From NCBI RefSeq assembly GCF_024722015.1, contig NZ_JANQBD010000016.1:1-64000 (forward strand): a stretch of 64,000 bases of DNA, written 5' to 3'. Of the stretch, positions 57,699 to 64,000 are shown piece by piece (the stretch's first letter is position 1; each line of letters begins with the position of its first letter). The translations under genes and the position numbers were made by a program. The stretch comes from Paenibacillus radicis (ex Xue et al. 2023) (lineage in GTDB: Bacteria > Bacillota > Bacilli > Paenibacillales > NBRC-103111). The notes under the pieces were generated by a model. The model saw nothing but the letters and a program-made list of their open reading frames with translations, ran no database searches and was not told the origin of the DNA.

Positions 57699-60035
57699 TT
57701 ATTCATTTCGTACAGATAGATCCTTGCTGCCCTTAGTCATTGAGGATTTGCACAGTGGACAAGACTTAGTTGAAAGCTTTGCATCAGTAGACGAGGTGAT
57801 TCTCTGCCAGGTTTTGCAACGGCTGCTTGTGCATATCCAAGCCTCAATAATTCCAGTGGGGGTATCCCTTGCAGGAACAATGGGGCCTCCTAATGTTGAT
57901 TTCCGAGTGGTGGTTGTTGTTCGGCTCGTAGAACTTGGACTGTTGGCATCCATCTTAGGTTTAGGAAAAGCGGATAAAAGGAAGCGCGATGGATCTGCTT
58001 TTTTACCGCGGTAGTAGGCTGGAGAACTGATGATCAAATCATCCTTGGCCCGAGTTATGGCTACATAAGCAAGTCGGCGTTCTTCCTCCAGGGCAGCCGC
58101 TTCTTTATTACGACTATTTTCCCGAGGAAATACATCTTTCATCTGCTTAACATCCAAGGCCGAGCTATGCGGCATATTACCTTCACAAGCCCCGATCAAA
58201 TAGACTACCGGAAATTCCAGCCCCTTCGATTTATGGATCGTCATCAATGACACCTTATGGGTCGGATTGTCTGACTTCTGCTGCTTCATGTCTCGCCGTT
58301 TCTCCACTACCTCTTGGACAAAAGACAGGAAGGATTCCAACGTATCGAATCTTTTGGCTGAGGACTCCAGCTCGTCCAATGTTTCTTTTAACAATTCCTT
58401 TTGATGTGTCACCTTATTCTGCTTGTTAGTTTCCAGAAAGGAATCGTAAAAGTCGCGGCGGATCAGCTGAATGGCATTCAATGGCTTGAGTGAAGCTAAG
58501 GACTTAATCAGCTTGATGCGTTCTTTGATCTTTTCCTTCTGAAAATCCTTAAGCTGGGGGAGCCCCAGCAGATGAATGAGCGGCCACTTTTTGGCTTGAA
58601 TGGCTTCTTGATCTTGAATGATTCGGATACCCTGATCGCGATTAATATAGAGAGTTCCAAGTATGCCTTCAATGGCTTCAAAGCTGCGGCGGTTCAAGGC
58701 AAGAGAAAGATGATCGATAACTGGCTTGACCATCCACTGCTCGTAGAAGGACTCCTTATCACCGTAATCGATGAAAGGGATATTATGCAGAATAAACTGC
58801 TCAATGATGGCCCGGCTGTTGCTAGCTGAGCGGTACAATATAGCAGCATCCCCATAGCCTCGTATGCTTTCGTTTACTTGACGCAGCAGATGACTAAGAA
58901 TCCATTCGGCTTCTTCATCGCTGTTTGAAGGTCTTATATATTGCGGCGGTGCAGCTTCACTATGTTTGGTGGCGCGCAGCGTCTTTTTCTTGCGTTCCTT
59001 ATTATGTCGGATGACGGCATTACCGAGACCCACAATGCTGGGAGTGGAGCGGTAGTTGATGTCCAGTGTAACTGTTTTTGCCGTTGGGAAGCGCTGATCG
59101 AACTGTAGTATAAATTCATGGCGCGCTCCGTTAAAAGAATAGATCGTCTGGTCATCGTCGCCGACAATCATCAGATTTTCATGCGTTGAACCGACCATTT
59201 TTATCAGCTCATACTGAACCAGGTTTGTATCTTGAAACTCGTCCACGCTAATGTAGGTAAATCTTTGTTGAAGTGAACGCAGCGCAGCAGGCTTTTGCTT
59301 CAGTAAATGGTAGCAGTTTAACAGGATATCGTCGAAATCGATTTGGTGGCTGGCCTTTTTCCATTCCTCGTAGCGGAGAAAAATTTGCTTTAATTCTTTC
59401 TCTTCGGCTGTACTATCGGGTAACTCGCTAAGCTCAATCATTTGCATTTTGTACGAAGACAGCAGGGAAAGCAGCACTTCCGGCTGATACGTTTCCTGCA
59501 GCCCCATTTCGAGAAGGATACGCTTAACGGAAATTTGCTGATAGCGTGTGTTGGTTATAATCTCCTGATCGAAGCCGTGAGTGCGAATGATTTGCAAGCA
59601 GAAGGAATGAAAGGTTCGTGCCTGAATAGTAGCGGCAAGCTGGTTGTTCAAGCCAGGCATTGACGAAATACGCTCCTTCATTTCTTCGGCAGCTTTTTTG
59701 GAAAAAGTAACGAGCAGCAGGCTTCGGGGATCAACGCGATGAACGGCTACCAAATAAGCTGCCCTGCATACCAAGACGGTTGTTTTCCCTGAACCTGCTC
59801 CCGCTAATGTCAGCAAAGGACCATTGAAGTGACGGACGGCTTGAATCTGAGGTGCGTTTAACCGGATACCTTGCATCTCTAAATCACGGAAAAAGAAAGC
59901 ATCGCTGTCATCGTCAGTAACGATTTCTGTACTGGTTGTAAGCTCTGCCATCGGAGCATATGGAATAGTCTTACTGCCTGCTCCCAGAGGGACTTTGTGA
60001 AATTGGGGTTCGCTCAATAAGATCACCTGTTTCAT
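57699..60035 (-). CDS. UvrD/PcrA-family DNA helicase with C-terminal cysteine cluster, YjcD-like
   Basis: A 778-residue superfamily 1A helicase: motif I LAGAGSGKTTVL, motif II SVDEFQDTN, motif III VGDDDQTIYSFNGA, motif V MTIHKSKGLEFPVV, motif VI EEERRLAYVAITRAK. It has about 55 residues before the first helicase motif, as in B. subtilis YjcD, and a C-terminal region that is not UvrD-like: Thr-rich (SRTTTTTRKS) followed by four cysteines (WICTSSRC, then SCPLC), a possible zinc ribbon. It should unwind DNA in a repair or replication context; the partner is unknown. Confidence 0.85.
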   Translation of the reverse strand: MKQVILLSEPQFHKVPLGAGSKTIPYAPMAELTTSTEIVTDDDSDAFFFRDLEMQGIRLNAPQIQAVRHFNGPLLTLAGAGSGKTTVLVCRAAYLVAVHRVDPRSLLLVTFSKKAAEEMKERISSMPGLNNQLAATIQARTFHSFCLQIIRTHGFDQEIITNTRYQQISVKRILLEMGLQETYQPEVLLSLLSSYKMQMIELSELPDSTAEEKELKQIFLRYEEWKKASHQIDFDDILLNCYHLLKQKPAALRSLQQRFTYISVDEFQDTNLVQYELIKMVGSTHENLMIVGDDDQTIYSFNGARHEFILQFDQRFPTAKTVTLDINYRSTPSIVGLGNAVIRHNKERKKKTLRATKHSEAAPPQYIRPSNSDEEAEWILSHLLRQVNESIRGYGDAAILYRSASNSRAIIEQFILHNIPFIDYGDKESFYEQWMVKPVIDHLSLALNRRSFEAIEGILGTLYINRDQGIRIIQDQEAIQAKKWPLIHLLGLPQLKDFQKEKIKERIKLIKSLASLKPLNAIQLIRRDFYDSFLETNKQNKVTHQKELLKETLDELESSAKRFDTLESFLSFVQEVVEKRRDMKQQKSDNPTHKVSLMTIHKSKGLEFPVVYLIGACEGNMPHSSALDVKQMKDVFPRENSRNKEAAALEEERRLAYVAITRAKDDLIISSPAYYRGKKADPSRFLLSAFPKPKMDANSPSSTSRTTTTTRKSTLGGPIVPARDTPTGIIEAWICTSSRCKTWQRITSSTDAKLSTKSCPLCKSSMTKGSKDLSVRNE

Positions 60036-60140
60036 TGTTCATTGCCATAAGAAGCTTTAACTTGTGTTATTTTAACACAGTCACGGCTGCTTTGTGGAGG
60101 AAAGGGAATTTCTATGCGCGCCTCATTTTTATGCAATTAC

Positions 60141-60175
60141 AAAAAAAAGCAGGATTTCACGAGGAAATCCTGCTT
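60141..60175 (-). terminator. Terminator of the giant surface protein gene
   Basis: Read leftward, AAGCAGGATTTCC pairs with GAAATCCTGCTT, followed by eight T. It lies six bases past the stop of the large gene. Confidence 0.88.
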
Positions 60176-60180
60176 GGTAA

Positions 60181-63100
60181 TTAATGTGGAACTTGTACTG
60201 TAGGTGTAACAACTCGAGGTTGAATCAACTGTAATAGTTGAAGCACATCATCCCTAGTAAAGCCGGGTTTGCCGTCAACATCCTTCTTCAGAAGGATGTT
60301 TTGCAGCACATAGCTAATGTCAATCACTGTGTAAACTGTTACAACACTATTGAGCATGCTTGGTTTAGCTGCAAAAGCTTGCAATATCTGATTGGCAGCT
60401 AGTTTAGGTTTGTTAGCTGGATCGTAGACCAGACTGCCCGAGGTTGGTCGCGTGTTGTTAAGAGTGTAGTAAATGATTACATCGGATCCTGCGGTTGCAG
60501 TATTCAAGGTAATCTCGGTTTCCCCGTTTGGCAGTCGGGTTTCTGTTGGCTGAACCGCTGCTACTTGATTTGCTCCAAACACACCGTATGTTGAGAAATG
60601 AGTTACGAACGCAACGGCTCTTCCATCTGCTGTAATAACGGTTGGCTGATACTCCCAAGTCCCTTTGGTCTTGTTGTAATAAAAAATTCCAACACGGCTT
60701 TTATCCGAACCTGGAGTTATAGGGAACTCCAGCCTAACGGGATGGTTCTGATCGATAGTCGCACCTGTCAAGGTGAAATCCAGGATGTCTCCCGCAAGAG
60801 TAAGAGGGAAGTTACTATAAGATTCCGACGATTGTGTAACTGTAAGTCTGGCATCGGGACCAAGCGCAGCACTCGACAAATCAACAGTAACTCCATTAGT
60901 GAAAGTAATGGTTGGACTGACGGAGCTCACGGGTTGGGGCTGTCCCAACGGTGCTCCGCTAATGATTTTAATGAAGTAGGACTCTTCGGTGGAGCCGTTA
61001 GTAGACCTGATTTTAAACGTAAGCTCCGTATCATTGCGAAGCATCGGTACATAAAGCTCGTAGCCAGTTCCCTTACGGCCATAAGTGACTCCAGTTACAT
61101 TGCCCGACACATTCACTAGTTGTGCGGAAGAAACGGTCGGTTGAATATAGAAATATACAGATTGTGTCACAGAGCTCATGGTGAAACTAAAAGTATTGCC
61201 TGACCTCAATCCCAGTGTGTTTCCATACGAAACGCTCGTTACGGTAGCATCGTTGCTTGTATCAGCTGCACGGTTGATGACAACTTGATATGCGTAAGTC
61301 TTCGTTTCATCTGCTGCCGTAACAGTGATAGCTAATGTATTGTCACCGACATTTAGCGATATCGGCAAAGGCTTACCGCTGGTGGAAACTTGGCCATCAA
61401 TACGCAGAGTTGAGTTACCATCGGCCAATGAAGCAACAACGTCCAAGCTGCTGATCGAATAAGGAACGTTGACCGCAAAGCTTTGCGACGTTTGGTTGGC
61501 AGTAAGCGTCTGGCTGCTACCGCCAATGGTCAGGCTGCTCAAGTTAGCGTTGCCGGACAAAGGAGCAGCACGGTTAACGACAATGTGATACGCATACTCA
61601 GTTCCGTCTTCTGCCGTAACAGTGATAGCTAATGTATTGTCTCCGACATTTAGCGATATCGGTAAAGGCTTACCGCTGGTGGAAACTTGGCCATCAATAC
61701 GCAGAGTTGACTTCCCATCGGCCAATGAAGCAACGATATCCAAGCTGCTGATCGAATAAGGAACGTTGACCATAAAGCTTTGCGATGATTGGTTGGCAGT
61801 AAGCGTCTGACTGCTACCGCCAATGGTCAGGCTGCTCAAGTTAGCGTTGCCGGACAAAGAAGCAGCACGGTTAATCTGGATTGTGTAAGTACGCTCATTA
61901 AGGTCTTGTGCGATTAATTGTACAGTGACCGTGTTCAGCCCAACGTTTAAAGGAGCGGTGTTGATCAAGCCGTTCGCATAGGTGGCTCCGCTGACTGTGC
62001 CGATGGAAGCGTTCGGCGATACGGAAGCTCCAAGCGTCAAAGCCTCAACCGCATAAGGCACACTAACGGTAAAGGTATTATCACCGGCAGGTGTCACGGA
62101 ATACGCTGGGTCGACCGTAAGTGTCAGTACAGCAGCATTGGAAGGGACTGCACGATTAATGACAATGTGATAGGCATATTCAGTTCCGTCTGCTGCCGTA
62201 ACAGTAATATCTAATGTATTGTCACCGACATCTAGCGATCTATAAACGGGCTTACCGCTAGTGGAATCTTGGCCATCAATACGCAGTTTCGCTGTAGCAT
62301 CGGCTACGGTAGCTACAATGCTCAAGCCTTCCATCGTGTACGGTACGTTTACGGTAATGCTTTGTGAAGCTTGGTTAGCTATCAATGACTGTGGAGTGCC
62401 GCCGATGATCAAGCTGCTTAGGTTGGCATCGTTTGATAAACGAATGATGGAAATAGAGTAATTATTCGTAGTACCATCTTCTGCCGTAACCTTTAATTGT
62501 ATTGTATTATTTCCAACAAGCAACTCAGGGATAGTGATAACTCCGCCGTTGTAAACAGCACCGGTCACAGTTCCCCCAATAATACTGATTGCAGATGTAT
62601 TATGAACCGTTGGTGTTAGGGAAACAGACGTTACTTCATGAGAGACTTTGATTTTAAAAGAGTCTGCCCCCACATTTTCCACGGTACCTGTGTTTGAAGC
62701 GACAGATAGGGAAGCATCGCTAGAACCGAGGTTTCTGGTAACGGTTATCTTATGTTCAGCTACTGTGTTGTCCTGGGCAATTACAGGTACTTTAACCTCA
62801 TAGGCTGTTCCGGGATCTGGCAACGATACAACCCAACCATTCGAGTCGTATACAGCGCCAGTTACATTTCCAATACGGGCCTGTGGGGAAAGCTCCCAGG
62901 TTAATTTAACAGAGCTTACTGAATAAGGGACTTCAACCTGGTAATCGCCTGCAACAGATGTGGTAGTTCCATGGCTGCTTGTTACTTTTGTCAATTCTTT
63001 TGCATTAGACAGCATGGTCAGTCGATACGGATCACTAAAAGCTCCTGTTCCGCTAATTACACCAATGGAAGGGTTTAAGTGAACAGCGGGCCTAACTGCA

Positions 63101-64000
63101 TATTCAGAGTGGGGTTGACTGAAATAAATATTTCCCCAACTATCAACAATGTGGACAAATTGCCCATACTCATCTTCTTCGGAATTATTTTGTTCAACTA
63201 CCCTAGGTGTAAGCAACCACCAATCATACTCTTGCCATTCTTCATGCCGTAAGGTGCCGTCTCCGCCATATTCTTCTTTATCAGATAAAGCTTTATATTG
63301 TTCGGTGTTAAGCAATCCGACCTTTGCTTCTACAGTACCATCGGTACCGTAAACTACAGCGCCGGAATTATCCCTAACATCCCAGGAATGGTTGTCAATC
63401 CAGTCCTTCTGGGAAGACAAGCTGTTGTAAAAATCTGCATTTAAGTAGTAGGCTAGCGATCCCGTTTTTGTAGGGGCGTATTTTATACTGTCAATGCTAC
63501 TCTCGCTTTCGTTGGACCAGGACTTACTCCCGATTTTATACACATCATCCATACCTAACAAAAGTCCATTTTGGCCAGGGTTCCACAGGAGCCATTTTTT
63601 ACCGCCGAGTTCAACGTAAGAACCTTTATTTAATTGGTTTAGCAAGCCGCTAACGTATTTGCTGCGATACTGTTGAATGGCTTCGTTCAGGCTGGATTGG
63701 GCTGTCAGCATTTGAGCTGTTGTGGAACCAGGGTTTTGCAGCACGGCTTTAGCCGAATTGATGTGCAATTGCAGCTCAGCTTTGGAACCGGCAGAATAAT
63801 TCCCTACTCCTGTCCCTTCCAATGTGTGAGAGATTAGCCCTTCGGCTTCGGATACGGTGTAGCCAAGATCCTTGGGATACGCAGTAACCCGTACGTCATC
63901 GATGTACCAGCCGGGCGAAGTATTTGCATTCCATTGCAATGCAAACCGGATTTTCAACCCTTCAACATTGTAGGAAGGATCCAACTCTACTTGCATTGGC
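60181..64000 (-). CDS. Giant modular surface protein, partial (N-terminus outside window)
   Basis: At least 1272 residues, open past the right edge. Order visible: the end of a MAM/immune-inhibitor-like beta-sandwich (GWYIDDVRVTAY), a helical spacer, a DUF6273-like domain (KKWLLWNPGQNGLLLGM, WWLLTPRVV, YAVRPAVHLNP), about seven cadherin-like beta-sandwich repeats (pattern LSSLTIGG, FMVNVPYSISSLDIVAS, LNVGDNTLAITVTAEDGTEYAYHI), a GAIN/ZU5-like region (FFYYN-type strands, FSTYGVF), a chitobiase C-terminal-like domain (IIYYTLNNTRPTSGSLVY), and one half dockerin-like calcium repeat at the end (KDVDGKPGFTRDDVLQLL). It is a secreted, probably carbohydrate-facing protein. Enzymatic domains, if any, lie outside the window. 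Confidence 0.8.
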   Translation of the reverse strand, partial: PMQVELDPSYNVEGLKIRFALQWNANTSPGWYIDDVRVTAYPKDLGYTVSEAEGLISHTLEGTGVGNYSAGSKAELQLHINSAKAVLQNPGSTTAQMLTAQSSLNEAIQQYRSKYVSGLLNQLNKGSYVELGGKKWLLWNPGQNGLLLGMDDVYKIGSKSWSNESESSIDSIKYAPTKTGSLAYYLNADFYNSLSSQKDWIDNHSWDVRDNSGAVVYGTDGTVEAKVGLLNTEQYKALSDKEEYGGDGTLRHEEWQEYDWWLLTPRVVEQNNSEEDEYGQFVHIVDSWGNIYFSQPHSEYAVRPAVHLNPSIGVISGTGAFSDPYRLTMLSNAKELTKVTSSHGTTTSVAGDYQVEVPYSVSSVKLTWELSPQARIGNVTGAVYDSNGWVVSLPDPGTAYEVKVPVIAQDNTVAEHKITVTRNLGSSDASLSVASNTGTVENVGADSFKIKVSHEVTSVSLTPTVHNTSAISIIGGTVTGAVYNGGVITIPELLVGNNTIQLKVTAEDGTTNNYSISIIRLSNDANLSSLIIGGTPQSLIANQASQSITVNVPYTMEGLSIVATVADATAKLRIDGQDSTSGKPVYRSLDVGDNTLDITVTAADGTEYAYHIVINRAVPSNAAVLTLTVDPAYSVTPAGDNTFTVSVPYAVEALTLGASVSPNASIGTVSGATYANGLINTAPLNVGLNTVTVQLIAQDLNERTYTIQINRAASLSGNANLSSLTIGGSSQTLTANQSSQSFMVNVPYSISSLDIVASLADGKSTLRIDGQVSTSGKPLPISLNVGDNTLAITVTAEDGTEYAYHIVVNRAAPLSGNANLSSLTIGGSSQTLTANQTSQSFAVNVPYSISSLDVVASLADGNSTLRIDGQVSTSGKPLPISLNVGDNTLAITVTAADETKTYAYQVVINRAADTSNDATVTSVSYGNTLGLRSGNTFSFTMSSVTQSVYFYIQPTVSSAQLVNVSGNVTGVTYGRKGTGYELYVPMLRNDTELTFKIRSTNGSTEESYFIKIISGAPLGQPQPVSSVSPTITFTNGVTVDLSSAALGPDARLTVTQSSESYSNFPLTLAGDILDFTLTGATIDQNHPVRLEFPITPGSDKSRVGIFYYNKTKGTWEYQPTVITADGRAVAFVTHFSTYGVFGANQVAAVQPTETRLPNGETEITLNTATAGSDVIIYYTLNNTRPTSGSLVYDPANKPKLAANQILQAFAAKPSMLNSVVTVYTVIDISYVLQNILLKKDVDGKPGFTRDDVLQLLQLIQPRVVTPTVQVPH
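61268..61860 (-). repeat. Two near-identical 297-bp tandem repeats in the giant surface protein
   Basis: Units at about 61268-61563 and 61565-61860 differ at only a few positions and encode consecutive cadherin-like modules (SGNANLSSLTIGGSSQTLTA in both). A further, more divergent relative lies at about 62155-62455. The 297-bp period equals 99 codons. Confidence 0.85.

Noticed and set aside
60598..61119. 173-codon plus-strand frame inside the giant surface protein gene
   Set aside because: It is opposite continuous coding sequence with domain signatures, and has no ribosome binding site or protein-like hallmarks.
61268..62455. CRISPR-like array
   Set aside because: The repeats are 297 bp, in frame and encode protein modules; there are no short repeats with unique spacers.

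Overview
The window looks like a chromosomal segment of a Paenibacillus-type (Paenibacillaceae, Bacillota) genome. Supporting signs are moderate GC, AGGAGG-type ribosome binding sites, S-layer-homology (SLH) surface proteins, cohesin and dockerin modules, agr-type peptide signalling, Fur boxes of the Bacillus 7-1-7 form, a CarH-like B12 regulator and several lipoprotein-dependent ABC importers. I see no rRNA, tRNA, CRISPR array or prophage. The only clear mobile element is the end of an IS3-family insertion sequence at the left edge.

Layout. 0-2.5 kb: IS3 end inserted into a ydjG-like gene, followed by intact ydjH-like (TPM) and ydjI-like (SPFH) genes, a PspA-associated envelope-stress set. 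2.5-7.8 kb: SGNH hydrolase, a frameshifted SWIM protein, a toxin-antitoxin pair with a composite antitoxin, decayed small genes and a DinB protein. 8-12 kb: an SLH-anchored cohesin protein beside a secreted amidase with cohesin-like and dockerin-like modules. 13-15 kb: a soluble PAS chemoreceptor divergent from a CarH-like photoreceptor repressor. 15-19.3 kb: two orphan Fur-controlled siderophore-binding lipoproteins flanking a TagC-like beta-propeller protein. 19.9-30.5 kb: a sigma-54 activator, an aldehyde dehydrogenase/lactonase/Fe-alcohol dehydrogenase operon resembling the gamma-butyrolactone (blc) pathway, then a GntR regulator with a four-gene ABC importer. 31-34.6 kb: a complete ECF transporter with a TudS-related desulfidase. 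34.8-42 kb: SDR, LmrA/LmrB-type regulator and drug pump, Ldh-family oxidoreductase, fosmidomycin-resistance-type MFS and AraC regulator. 42.2-44.9 kb: molybdate regulator and modAB without modC. 45-46.3 kb: an agr locus (kinase-less AgrC-like protein, AgrB, and a 44-residue AgrD found by reading the minus strand). 46.5-49.3 kb: PspC-like protein, a cluster of DnaA-box-like 9-mers, RelQ-type (p)ppGpp synthetase, Rieske oxygenase. 49.6-52.1 kb: large SLH protein. 52.2-57.5 kb: AhpD-like protein and Crp/Fnr regulator, then a Fur-controlled FecCD-type siderophore importer. 57.7-64 kb: UvrD-like helicase and a giant modular surface protein that runs off the right edge.

Functional themes are nutrient scavenging (iron, molybdate, an ECF substrate linked to desulfurisation, a lactone or hydroxy acid), cell-surface display, and sensing (light through B12, peptide pheromone, sigma-54 and GntR metabolite sensing). 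The most interesting candidates are the sigma-54/blc-like operon with two matching palindromes, the ECF-desulfidase cassette, the kinase-less agr locus with a predicted serine-lactone pheromone, the CarH-like/chemoreceptor pair with 11-bp operator repeats, the composite Phd-HicB-like antitoxin, and the cohesin/dockerin amidase beside an SLH-cohesin anchor. All functional calls rest on reading motifs and translations by eye; no database search was run.
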